64,000 bases of DNA, taken from the NCBI GenBank assembly GCA_017607445.1, contig JAEVHH010000006.1, forward strand, positions 2,790,001 through 2,854,000, in the 5' to 3' direction. This document shows positions 47,018 to 59,102 of this stretch, in pieces; position 1 is the stretch's first letter, and every line of letters starts with the position of its first letter. Below the pieces are notes generated by a model. The model ran no database searches. It was not told the origin of the DNA and saw only the letters and a list, made by a program, of their open reading frames with translations. The stretch comes from Histoplasma ohiense (Eukaryota; Ascomycota; Eurotiomycetes; Onygenales; Ajellomycetaceae). A program made the position numbers and the translations under genes.

Positions 47018-48060
47018 ATGGTTTTGACACATGCAAGATCTCTTGAAAACCAACCTGAATCTTCTACTGCCTTCGATGATCACAATGTGTGTTTGCAACA
47101 GTTGAATGATCAAATTTGTGAACAAGAGCAGCAATTAGCTATTCTGCATGCACAACAGCAGCTCAACAAGTTGAAAGTGCAGATTTGTGGAGATACTCTC
47201 ATCAAGTCTCAATTAACTCAGAATATCACCACAGAACTGCCACAAAATTGATCTGTGAACAATACAGATGATGATAATGAAACACCACTGAGGTTGAAGA
47301 TTAAGAACTATTATTGAGGAAAAAATATATTAGAATTCAAGAACTATAAAGATCACATGTTGACTCTCTTTACATATCATCACTGATATTATCAAAAGAA
47401 AGAACACAAGATAAATGATGCTAAACTCTATCTTAACACCCACATTAAGCAGAAGTGGTTGAATTTTGTATCATTGTATGAGAGATGTGGAGGAGCAACA
47501 CTGTTGACTTTTGACAATATGTTATCACATCTAGAAATGCAAATTAACAATCCACAGAACCAGCACTGATTGATGAGTCAAAAGTTTCAAGATATAAAGC
47601 AACAAGAATAGCAATTGATACACAATTTCTCTAAATATTTCAAAGACTGAGAATACTACTTACCTTCATATAGCAAAGAACAAAGAATGGATAACTTGTG
47701 TAGTAAGACATTGAAAATATTACACACAGAACTTGATCATCAAAATCAAGAGTCTCAGAACTACAAAGAGTTACTTCAAACTCTACAGACTTTTGAGAAA
47801 AATATATCAGAGCAACAACATGCTATCTGCAAAGAAAGATCTGTAATATTCATAGAGAATCAGTGTCATTCTGATAAATCTAGCAACTGTCAGAACAAGA
47901 GGAAACAAGAGGAACAAACAGATTCAACTGAACAAATCAAGAAAGATAAATATAACTGAATGAAGAAGTGTTCTCACTGTCATAAAAAGGGTCATGTTGC
48001 AAATGATTGTTGAATATTACACTCTGAAAAGTGCAATCAAGTTTGACAAGTAAAAAACCA
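47018..48060 (+). pseudogene. Gypsy-A#3 Gag with intact CCHC knuckle (broken frame)
   Basis: Open 47018-47251 and 47687-47959; TGA and TAG codons between. The knuckle CSHCHKKGHVANDC (C-x2-C-x4-H-x4-C) at 47969-48010 is complete. Gag coats and packages the RNA in live chromoviruses. Confidence 0.85.
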
Positions 48061-48149
48061 ACAATCCCAATTGTAGAAGCAGCTGCTGCATTGAGAATAC
48101 AAACAACTAGACTGTAAGATAAACAATTATTGATGATGAATACATGAAT

Positions 48150-50040
48150 GCTGACAGAAGCAGAATGGTTGATGATGTGGATGCTAGTGAATTCTGATAT
48201 GAATGTGAACTTTGTGTCCCACATCTGGGCATCAAAATATTTCTTGAAGACAGAAGGTAAACCAAAAGTAGTGAAAGCAGTTGATAATCATAAGATTAAA
48301 TCATATGAACAATGAAGAGCTGCAATGAAGATTATTGATGATGAACATGTTCTTCAAGAAGAATTCCATCATTTTGAAGAGGCTGATATTAGTGAATATG
48401 ACATAATTTTGAGCATGCTGTGATTGGAAGCTGTGATCTCTGATATCAACTGGGTGCAAAGATGCTGAATCTATAGAAAAGTGTCAAATATTAATCACAT
48501 ACACCTAGATACTGCTAAAGAATTCACAACACTAATTAATGATGGCAATATTATATTCACTGTCTTATCATTACAAGCTGCAAGTGCAGCAACTGAGCCA
48601 AATATCTCAGATGATTATAAAGATTATTTTGATGTATTTCAAGAAGACATATCTGATGTGGAACATGCATCTCATGATCATGCCATAGAGCTCAAACCTG
48701 GCAAGGAACCCTCATATCAACTGATATATAATCTATCACCTCAAGAACTCTCTGTCCTCCAAGAATATATCAAAAAGATATTAGAGAAGAATTGAATACA
48801 TTCATCCAAGAGCTCAGCCAGCACATCAGTATTATTCACACTCAAGAAAGATGAAACTCTGTGTCTTTGTGTGGATTATTGAGGATTGAATGAAATAACA
48901 GTCAAGAATCAATACCCACTGCCCTTGATAAGTGAAATACTTGATAGATTAGCAGGTGTCAAAATATATATGCAACTGAACCTTAGAGATGTGTATCATA
49001 GAATTTGCATATGAGCAGAGAATGAATGAAAAACAGCATTTCAAACACAATATGAACACTTTGAATATCTAGTCTTATCTTTTGAGCTAATCAATGTCTC
49101 TGTGATCTTTCAATCTTATATCAACAAAGCTCTCAGTGATCTTTTAGACATATATTGCATGGCTTATCTTGACAATATCATAATCTATTCAAACATGCTT
49201 GATGAACATGTCGTCCATGTTAAGAACGTGCTGGAATGGTTAAGGTGATGGAGACTATATATCAAACTTAGTAAGTGTACATTCCACACAACAGAAATTG
49301 GATTTTTGAGTTTTGTGATTATCATGCAGAGCATTACTGTTGAGAAACACTGTGTTGATATGATTCTAGATTGATCAGAATCACAAACTATAAACAAATT
49401 GCAAATATTTCTAGAATTTGTCAATTTCTATTGTTGATTCATATACAAGTTCTCAATAATAACAGCACCTCTGACTGAATTGTTAAAAGATTATGAAATG
49501 AAAAGAGGGAAGAATAACACATCTGTTCAGTTAGATGAAAACTGCAAGCATGCAATTTTGCAGTTAAAAGAATGCTTTACAAAAGCATCATTGTTGATCC
49601 ACTTTGATCTATAGTGAAAACTTCATATAGAAACAGACAGATCTGGTGTTGCAATCATCACAGTAATATCACAATTAATGAATGATGATCACTGACACTC
49701 AATCATGTTTTGGTCTAGAAAGCTCACAGAAACAGAATGATGTTATCAAATATATGATTTAGAAATGTTGCTGATTGTAGAAGCTTTCAGGCAATGGCAT
49801 TACTACTTATATAATAGCAGGCACTCAATAACTGTTTTATCTGATCATGTCAACCTCCAGTGTTTCATGATGATGAAGCAGCTAAATGAGTGTCAGATTC
49901 ACTGGATGAAAATGCTCTCAGTGTTTGATTTTGAAATAGAGCATCATTCTGGGAAAAATAATTCTGCAGATGCATCAAGTTGCTGCTCAGATTTTGTAAA
50001 ACATGCAGCTTTCTTGATGAAGCTCTCTACTCTGTAAGAG
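48150..50040 (+). pseudogene. Gypsy-A#3 protease, reverse transcriptase and RNase H (broken)
   Basis: Protease remnant LVNSDMNVNFVS near 48181-48216 (D to N and G to D in DSG). Linker 48481-48795 open. RT: LCLCVDY near 48869, LNLRDVYHR near 48978, catalytic box YLDN at 49165-49176. In gypsy-A#2 the same codons are GATGAT; GACAAT here points to ancestral GACGAT hit on the other strand. RNase H piece 49765-50037 is open (MLLIVEAFRQWHYYL, VLSDHVNLQCF). Confidence 0.88.
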
Positions 50041-50139
50041 AAGCTGTGTAAGAAGATCTTTAAATCACTAAAGATAAAAGAAAATACAAAGTTAGATCAA
50101 TATATCAAGATGATGTGAAAAGATCTGCAAGCTAATAAA

Positions 50140-51790
50140 AATTATTGAGTGAAGAGGTCTGTAGTCATTGATGATAACAATCTCTGCAGAATAAAGAACA
50201 CATCTGTGAATGAGAATGAGATTGCAGATGTTATGAGATTAAATCTAGAGATTCTGATGCTATGAATTCTAGCTGTCAAAGTATTTGAGTCTGAGACAGT
50301 CTATTGTGAAGAGATAGCTGAATCTATCATCAAACTCTTACTGCAGATTCAGAATAGAGACATCAGTATGTCTGAACTTTGCAGAAGACTAGAGATGAGT
50401 GATGTTAGTGTAGATAATTATTCAATCTGAGCAGTAGATAAAGATGATCTGCTCAGAAAAGATGATAAAGTCTACATATCACAAGACAAGACTATAAGAC
50501 ATGAAATAATGAAAATGAATCACAATGATCCTCAAGATGGCCATTTTGGATGTGACAAAATCATCAAAGTGATCAAACACAAGTACTTGTGGCATGATAT
50601 GAGTGATGAGATTGCAGAATATGTGAGAACTTGCAATGTTTGTCAATATATCAAGATACCACAGCACAAGCTGTATGAGTTGCTACAACCACATTCAGTG
50701 TCAGATAAGAAATGACATACAATTAGCATGGACTTTATTGAAGACCTGTCAGATAATAAAAAGAGAAGTCAAATCTATAATGCTATTGTCATATTTGTTG
50801 ATTTATTCATCAAATGAGCCATAATTGTGCCCACATCTTCAGAGCTAGATGCAGAAGAATTTGTGGACATTATTGTATGAAGAATTGTGAAGAACTTTGA
50901 TCTATCTGTGAACATTATTAACAACTAAGATTCATTAATAAATAGCAAGTTTTGATTGACATTGTGTTATCTGCTCTATGTCTGACAAAAATTATCAACG
51001 GCATTCCACCTGCAAACCGACGGCCAGACAGAATGATTGAATCAGATGATTGAACATTATCTTCACACATATTGCAGCTACCAGCAAGATAATTGGATAG
51101 AATGGATTCCTCTGATGCAATGGATATACAACAACATCTTCCACACATTGATAAAAATGACATCATCTGAAGCAATGATCAGCTGATCAACTGAACTTTG
51201 CATAGATGTGAAACCCCCAAGCATGAGCACATCAAAATCAGTGATGAAACAAGTGAAATAAATGAAGCAAGTGAAGAACAAAATCTGAGAATGTCTGAAA
51301 GCTGTCAAAGCAGCTGAGAAAAAGTATTACAATCAGTGTCATATATCAAAAAGTTTTAAGATAGAGAACTGAATAATGCTGCATGCAAAAAATATATCCA
51401 TCTTGCAATTCTCACTCAAACTAGATCATTGATTTTTGAGTTTCTTTCAAATAATTGATATCCATGATACACAGATGTACAAACTGAAACTCATGCTGCA
51501 ATATAAAGAAATTCATCTCATATTTCATGTTTCTCTTCTCAAATCATATCACACATGCAACAGACAAATCCTGCAAGCAGAACTGATAATTATAGATGTG
51601 CAAAAGAAATGAAAAGTTGAAGCTATATTAGACAAATATCAGTACCACAGTCAAACACAATATCTTGTCAAATGGAAAGATTGTACAGACACAGATAATT
51701 CTTGAGAATCTGAGGAAAACTTGATGAACAGTCAGAAGTACTTGAAACAGTTTAATAAAATCTATCAGAAGTCAGTCAATAAACAAAAAT
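50140..51790 (+). pseudogene. Gypsy-A#3 integrase and chromodomain (broken)
   Basis: Open piece 50509-50715 with the zinc finger (NPQDGHFG-like DPQDGHFGCDKI, then TCNVCQYI). MDFIEDLSDNKKRS near 50730, LSTAFHLQTDGQTE near 50992-51032, chromodomain QYLVKWKDCTDTDNS near 51659-51704, here with Trp kept where #1 and #2 have TGA. Confidence 0.85.
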
Positions 51791-51829
51791 GAAGAAGATG
51801 ATGATAACTGCTGAATATATTTATTCCAC

Positions 51830-52971
51830 TCAGAAATTAAAAAACAGATCTGCCTCAGCTTGATCAGTGTTATTTGAGAAATTGTCATCAAAACAAATCT
51901 GCTTATTATCTCAGATTTTCTCAACTGATGAAGCACAACATTTCAACAATGACTTGAGAGCTGTGACCAGTGATGTAATCACTGAGACCTCATCAATCAC
52001 TGTTTCAGCTGAAGCCTCAGAAGAATCATCTCATTGAATCTTTCAAATCTTCACAGCAAAGAATCTAACCACCACAGTTACAGCACTCTGCAAAATATTA
52101 ATGTTCAAAATGTCTATATCAGTGACAATTAGATTCTCAGCAGTGTTGATAACTGTCTGAGTCAATTCAACAGCATCCACTGACATCTAATAGAAAGTTA
52201 ATATTATATACTGTAAAAACATTTGTTTTGAATAATAACTTACTGAAACACAGATGTGCTTTGTCATCAAGCAGTGCTTGCATTTTTTGTATTGATTCTC
52301 AGCACACTCACAATAATGATGAGGGGATGTTGTCAAATGTTGAATACAATGACAGCAATATACTGCTGTGTTTCTTTCTAACACTTCAATGAAACTGTTC
52401 ACTTCCTCATCTTCATCTACATTATCAGCCAACTCAAATAACATACCAAGATCTTGGCTCAGTGAGAATGACATCAATGTAATAGCAGAATACAAAAACA
52501 CACTTTCTGAAACACTGCTATGATCAAATGTCACACTCTGCTGTGACAACAGATCATCAGAGTTTATATAGAATTCTAGAACCTCATCTACATTCTTGTA
52601 AATCTGCACATCAAGTACAAATCTCACAACAGCAGTTTGATACATGACAAATCTCTCATTCAGAACTTCATTGAAGAGCAGCATCTTGTGAAATTCATTG
52701 ATCAAAGATTGATCAGTTTTGTGAAAGCACTCAGGCATCTATAATCCATTAGTACTCTTAACAACCTCAGTTTAAGAAAACTTACAGCAGCACAACTCCT
52801 ATTTGATATATGACAGACATGATAGTATGTTCATTCATTATTCACAAAGCAAGAGTATACTGGGGGGTTCTGCAACCTCTTCAGACAACCCAAGCAAATG
52901 CTCTCAATAGCAGACAGCATATCATTCTTCATAGACTCTGAACCAGCAATGGAAACAGCTGGTTCTGACAT
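51830..52971 (-). pseudogene. Antisense three-exon cysteine-module gene, in gypsy-A#3
   Basis: Exon 1 52971-52786, exon 2 52738-52244 (165 codons, completely open), exon 3 52186-51830. Both donors are GTAAGT and both acceptors TAG, so all four splice sites are intact. Module 2 is whole: CCHC, then after 11 residues C, then KKCKHC and HIC. Exon 3 has several TGA codons. Combining copies, every exon is open in at least one (exon 1 in #2, exon 2 in #3, exon 3 in #1), as expected of a gene decaying after amplification. Confidence 0.8.
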
Positions 52972-53514
52972 TCTATCATAACTTTAATTAGTATCAAGAT
53001 CTTATTCAAAGAAGAAGGAAAAGCAAAAGCAACAAGAAAGAAAAACAGATGTTGAAGATTGAAATCAATATTACAATGTTGATCAAAGAGATTGCAACAA
53101 CACAAAACTCAATTCAAAATGAAAAATACAACCACACAATCAAAACTTTGAATTTCACAATAAAAATTGCATAGAAAGATACAGTGTACTTTGTTTGATA
53201 AATTGATGTATTCTTTTTAAATAAAAAATCATTGGTGGTGATGATGGTGATGATTTTGTTAGGGTATGACTTTTTGATGTAAAAGTCAAAGAAAAGAGGT
53301 TCAGAAGTTGTGCCTAAATCATAATTGAACTGCATTGACACTGAAGATGGAAAAACATTCTCTCAAAACAGCAATATTTCAGAATTAACCTCAACAATTA
53401 ATCCAGCTCAATCCTGCAAACTCTATACAATATTAACCACACAGCACATGTTACAAACTTCACATGTTGCAGTAAGAAGCTCTGAGGACCAGGCCTTTGA
53501 AGAAGAAAGATAAT

Positions 53515-53785
53515 TGTAATAGACACAACAGAGATATCTATATTAGAAAATAGCTATATGGCAATAGAAGAACACAGAACACATCAGAATTAATGAGGAG
53601 GGATATAGCACATAGCATCATAGGCAGCTGTAGCACATGGTGGTCGCCTATATAATGCTTGCTGATATCCATAGATATTAGAAGATCAGTGATTAGCTTT
53701 GAATAATAGAGATTGCTACCTTCTTAACATTCTATGTGTGTACTTCACACTACTTTCATAATTATACCTACAACCATCTCTTACA
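53515..53785 (+). repeat. LTR-A, 3' LTR of gypsy-A#3
   Basis: 271 bp, followed by TCTGC. Keeps one CpG (near 53645). Confidence 0.93.
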
Positions 53786-54013
53786 TCTGCACACAACCTC
53801 TAGCAACCAAAGAATCCACCAATTCCATCTCATTAGAAAATCGATAACAATGTGTATACAAGCTATCTAGAGGACGTGAATACAAGCTATCTAGAGGACA
53901 TGATCAATACACTGCTATCAATAAGTGGAACTTACAATATGGGAATGCAATTATCTACTAGCAAGCAATCTATACAATTGCTGAGGGCAGCTCTTATAAA
54001 AAAGAAGGGCAAT

Positions 54014-54276
54014 TGTAATGCACTTGTTTATTATTTCCTTATTATCTTCGCTTATTCTTACCTCTTTCCATTATACTCTCGCTACTGCTATTTCTATATG
54101 TATATATATATCAATGTATGTATTTTGCACATCTTCTTTCTCTTTCTTTTCTTTCTTAGTAATTAGCTACACCACATTATACTACTATACTACACTCTAT
54201 AATATATTACTATTATCTCTGCTACACTATAAACTATCTTCTACTGTTACTCTTCACACTGTCACTACACCTCACA
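54014..54276 (+). repeat. LTR-C, 3' LTR of gypsy-C, 263 bp
   Basis: Follows the purine tract at 54000-54009 and is followed by AGAAG. Matches the 5' LTR at 32518-32780 and the solo LTR at 12627-12890. Confidence 0.92.
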
Positions 54277-54281
54277 AGAAG

Positions 54282-55430
54282 ATTCTCATCAGATTGATAA
54301 AAACTCTGAATAGTTGAGTTGAAAAGAAGAAATAGTTAATCAGTCAAAACTTTGTCTAAATCTTCTGTAAAAGATTCATTGTATATATGACAGTAGATCT
54401 GAGTGCAGCATCAACTCTGAGAGAAAATACTACTCTGAATACTCATTTACAGTTAAATTCAGTGAAAACAACTGTAAGAGAGCTGATTATCTGAGTAGAT
54501 ATTATACAGAAGAGAAAAAACTCTATTCTTTTTGAAATTATCTCTATCAAGATTATAGCTTTCTCAGCTGACAGAGTTAATGAAGCTGATCTGCAGCTTA
54601 AAAATATCAGTCAATCAAAAAGTCTCACAGAGAGCACAAAACAACAGAATAATTCATAAATTTTTATCACTCTTCAATCAGAGAAATAGATTATTCAGCT
54701 GCAATCATATACTGTGCAGCAGATGATTGTTGCAAACATTCAGAGAGTGAAGAATATAGCTAATATGCTGAAGATGAAGCTCATCAGAATAGATTGAGTG
54801 ATTATATTAAATAACAGAGATATATATGATACTCTGATCACTGAGAAGACAGTGACTACTCTCTATGAAGTTCTTAATATCACAGAGATTCAGCTATCAG
54901 AGTGATGATACAATTATACTGTTTCAGAAATCTCAGAATTTATTCAGAACTGAGAAGAGACAAAAATTCTCACAGATAAAATGATTGAAAAAAATATTCT
55001 GATTCAGACAAAGATAAAATCAGTAAACTATCAACTCTCACAATATGAAATAAATCTCAAAACAGAGAAGATTATATGAATTGTCTTTTTTTTTATCTCA
55101 GTGAAAGACTTCTCACTCTTCAATATCAGTGAAAAAGTCAGACTCATTGAGAAAAGATCTCTGACAGTGAAATATAACTCAGAATATCAGAGATACTGTC
55201 ACTCATTAAAGTATACACAACTGATGAGATGCTTCAACTGCAGCAAGCTCATAAGTCAGTATAAAAAATCAACAAAAGTGAAATGTAAAAGAATATCATA
55301 ATATATCAACTGCTGTCAACTCTACTCAGCTGAATATCAGCACTGCTCTACCACACTCAGATATGTGAATAACATTCTCAGATATCTAACTCAAAAGAAG
55401 CTAGCAGCTGTTCACTGTCTTGATAATAGA
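54282..55430 (+). pseudogene. LINE-A#2 ORF1 (Gag-like, broken)
   Basis: Follows the right TSD of gypsy-C. It has long helical, Lys/Gln/Glu-rich stretches with many TGA codons and ends in a knuckle remnant (MRCFNCSKLISQYKKS near 55229-55276; last Cys and His changed) and QHCSTTLRYVNN. The final part (TQKKLAAVHCL near 55391) matches the first bases of the window, which sets LINE-A#1 as starting within ORF1. The N-terminal portion is left of gypsy-C at about 32340-32517. Confidence 0.7.
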
Positions 55431-55779
55431 TATCACAGAGATGCTCAGAAGTGACAATTATCATCAACACAGTCAATATCAATGATTACAGTGATGATAT
55501 CTACATCATTCATTCAATCAACTTAGTCAACACAGCTCACTGAGCTAGCATCTCACAAGTGAACAGCTATTCAGAGCTTTATCAGTGAAGAGAATATCAT
55601 CTAGTAGATGATCTACATCAGATAATGCTCAGCTCATACAGCAGAGCAGCAGCACAGTCAAACAGTCAAAAAACAGTCTAACTTCAGTATACAGACAACA
55701 GATCTGAGATTTTTCAATCTCATTTTATAGATAGACTTTGACAGCAGCTTATCAAGTGACTTTTTATATTAAAATATCA

Positions 55780-56710
55780 ACATCAGCAACACAGCTGATG
55801 CTGCAGAAACAATCAGCAGAAAAATCACTCTCTATAGATTTTCTGAATAAATACAGTCAGAGCAGTTCTCTGTTATATAGCAACTCTATAATTTACTTTT
55901 GAGCAGAGTTGTGAAGTGATCTGTATACAGAAGTCTTACACACATTCTGATACTAAGATTTCTAATTATTCAGTATATAAGTGTTTTGCATTCATAGACT
56001 GCTGAGATGATATTAATCTGAAACAGCAAAAAAAGAAGAGACTCTGAATTATGATATATATATACAAAAATTCAAAGATAAAAACACAGCAACACTGATC
56101 TATACAAAACAGAAATCTGCTGTGAATCAGTGTCAATGACTGTCACATTCTCAATGTGTACAGATAGTCTGAGATAGACACAGTTATGAATTATCTGATT
56201 AATTTAAACTCATCAGTCTGCTGTCTGATAGATGAAAATTTCAATATATAATATGATGTCTTTGAATCAGAGACAGTGAATCTGCACTGAGAAGGAAAGC
56301 TTGTTCAGTGAATCAGTGAACACAGAATGAATTTTGAAAGAGAGATAGATATTTCAATTTATGTAGTAGATTATATAATTGATCTCATCTTCTTCAATGT
56401 AATCTTTGCTTTCACTTCAGTGCATCAAGATTTACACTGCAGCTCAGATCATCAGTCTATAATTACTATACTGTCAACAACATCTCAGACACAGCAGAGC
56501 AGAGCTCAGATCAAGATCACAGATTCTCAGCTGAAACTCTTTGCAGATTTTATCAGAGATCTCATAATAAATATATCTTATTCAGATAAAGTTGAGAATG
56601 TGACACAGTTTGATAATCTGATTCAACACTTCACTCAGAATCTTCTGACTGCAGCTCAGATAGTCAGTAAATCAGTACAACAGAGACAGACTACAGCTTT
56701 CTGATAAACA
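55780..56710 (+). pseudogene. LINE-A#2 endonuclease domain (broken)
   Basis: Homologous to 450-1260. The open piece 56327-56704 holds VDYIIDLIFFN and LHCSSDHQSIITIL with the SDH box kept. The upstream half has lost GDFN (now ENFNI near 56235) and has several stops. Confidence 0.75.
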
Positions 56711-56999
56711 GCAGACTATCAAAAAGCATATTGAGAACTCATCACTCATCAAATAAAAACTGCAAAGTATCAGTTCAAAAACACAGTGTGTAAAATCAAA
56801 TATGCATACTGAAAACAGATGATCAATGAGATCAGAGATGACAGAGATCTGTATCAGATAATAGTATAGCATAAGCTGAAACTCAATCTCAGAGCATTCT
56901 CTCTGATGATTGAGAATTAAATTATAGAAGAGACAGCTGTCAAAGCTGAGATATTTCAGCAAATCATTCTGAAACAGTACAACTCAGTCAATAATCTGA

Positions 57000-59090
57000 A
57001 ATACAATTCACTGAATAATAAATATTGAAATAATATGAGAAATCTGCTCTGAGATCTCTGAGTTGAGATGAAGGAGATAGAATGCAATATTATTGAAATA
57101 CAGAGTATCTCTTCAGACATGAATGAAATCACAGTGCAGCTGCTTAAGATATACTGACAGTATATATCTTTTTTTGTATAGTAGCTATACAACTGCTGTC
57201 TCTGACTCTGTCACTTCTCACAAATCTGAAAGCTGACAGAGATAATAATGATATTCAAAATAGATAAAAAAGATAGAAGCTCAATTCACTTCTGAAGACT
57301 TATTACTTTTCTCTCAGTAATCTTCAAAGAGCTAAAACACATTGTTGCAAGATGACTGACATACACAGCACTCATTTATAATGTAGTCAATTTGTAGTAT
57401 GAAAAAGTACTGCTCAGACAATCTGCAATGAATCTGATAGCTGCTTTTACTTATAAAATGAAGACAGTCTTTGCACAAAATAAGAAGATATTTATAATTA
57501 CAATGAATATACAGAGTGTCTTTGATACTGTGCTGTACAGATGACTACTTCAGTAGATGACACAATAGAAATAACTGTATGAGCTGCTACAATTCATTGA
57601 CAGCTTTCTCATCAAATACAGAGCTCAGATTCAGCTGAAGAAAATCATCACAGCAGCACATCAGATACAATGTAATACATTATAAAAATTCTCTCTATCA
57701 TCAATACTGTTTCTTCTGTATCTGACAGAGCTGCTGTGGCAGAACTCAGAATTGCATTTTGACTATACAGATGATTTAAACATTTGACAGACTATACACT
57801 CATTTAACAACAATACTATTCTTCTCAGTCATAATATACAGAGTATTCTGAGATGAGAGGAGATAAATAAGATGATTTTCACATCAGAGAAACTTGAGAT
57901 GATTCATCTTATAAGAAAGTGACACAATAAAACACTGTCAGTGATTGTATCAGAGAATCTGATCATACACTCTGTCACTGTCTCAGCTGAATAGAAGTCA
58001 GCACTCTGCTGACTGAGTGTATACTTTGATAGAAGATTTATTTGAAGATTATATGTCTCTGCTCAGACAAAGAAGACAAGAGCTGTGACTCAGTATATTT
58101 AAAATCTAAAGAAGATTAGAGATGAGTTTTCAGCAGATGCTCTGTGAAAGATGATCACTATCTGTGTAATTTTCTTGCTGCTCTATAACACAGAGACCTG
58201 ATACAGTGACTGCATACAGTTAGCAAAACACACAGACAGAAGTGAAGAGATCAACTTCTATCTGAAATAATATATAGAAACAGTTGAGAAAATATTTATC
58301 ATAACAGTCAGAAAAATTCTTTCAGTTTTCTATACAATATTCATCACAACTCTATATCAGAATACTGAGCTTTCATTAACAATGATAGCTCTGAAGAAGG
58401 TCAAAATATGTTTTGCAACAAAACTTCAGATAATGAATAAGAGATATTCACTGACTTCACAGATAACTCTCTCAATAATCATATATAAAAAAGAGACTGA
58501 AATCTGACAGTATCTGAAGATCAAGATTCAGAGATTGAGAATGCTGCTGTCTGCAGTCAATAGATTCACACTTACTATTTCACACTACTCAGAGAGATGC
58601 AGAACAAATCTCACAGAGAATATAGATAAAAAAAATACTGCTCAGATATTTAAGAAATAATAAAGAAATCAATCTTCAATAGATCTATATATTTTCTTAG
58701 ATGAATCAGAATAGATTCTTGACAACAGCAGATGAATGAGTTATAATTTTATAGTCTATTAGAGAAATAAACAGCTGATCAGCTTCTCAGCTGCACTGAA
58801 CTCTATATCACATATTTTTGACACTGAAACAGTTGATATCTACTGTGTATTAGAGTGTGCAGTGAAGTTTCTATTCTGTGTTATAGATGACAGCATCAAT
58901 TTTCAGATCTGACTCTGTCTTGATAATATCTCAGTTATCTGAAGCATACAGAGCAGTGTGATGATCTTTTTGAACTGAGTCTACAGCTGCTGTAATGAGC
59001 TTTTCAGACAACATAATATGAGTCTGAAATGAGTCTCTAAGTATATGAAAATAGAGAACAATGAGAAAGCAGACTGTCTGACTAAGTAAA
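57000..59090 (+). pseudogene. LINE-A#2 reverse transcriptase and RNase H (broken)
   Basis: Homologous to 1640-3720. The catalytic box reads YTDD (57764-57775) against YADD in LINE-A#1; motif A reads ITMNIQSVFDTV, with the catalytic Asp changed to Asn. RNase H remnants run to 59090 (KADCLTK), where the hAT-like element sits; the last LINE bases resume at 60194 (TACTGCAGCCTCAGTCTATG). Confidence 0.75.
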
Positions 59091-59102
59091 CAGTTTTATC
59101 TA

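Larger units (their letters stand above)
46642..53785 (+). mobile_element. Gypsy-A#3: complete copy, 7144 bp, TSD TCTGC
   Basis: LTRs 46642-46912 and 53515-53785 are each 271 bp, with TCTGC on both sides (46637-46641 and 53786-53790). Interior as in gypsy-A#2. Inserted in gypsy-C just upstream (in antisense sense) of that element's accessory gene. The 5' LTR keeps CpGs at its first bases (GACGCAACGG). A 22-bp partial duplication (ACATGCAA...TTAGTTAAA) in the leader near 46980-47011 adds some of the extra length against #2. Confidence 0.95.
32518..54276 (+). mobile_element. Gypsy-C: complete chromodomain Ty3/gypsy element hosting two gypsy-A copies, TSD AGAAG
   Basis: LTRs 32518-32780 and 54014-54276 are both 263 bp (TGTAAT...CTCACA). 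AGAAG flanks both outer ends (32513-32517 and 54277-54281). Subtracting the two inserts leaves about 7.5 kb: Gag (32828-33536 and 40662-41390), protease/RT/RNase H/integrase/chromodomain (41400-45010), an antisense accessory gene (45546-46475 plus upstream parts) and a purine tract AAAAAAGAAGGG before the 3' LTR (54000-54009). All domains carry stops. Its TSD and LTR match show that one insertion event is spread over 21.8 kb. Confidence 0.92.
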
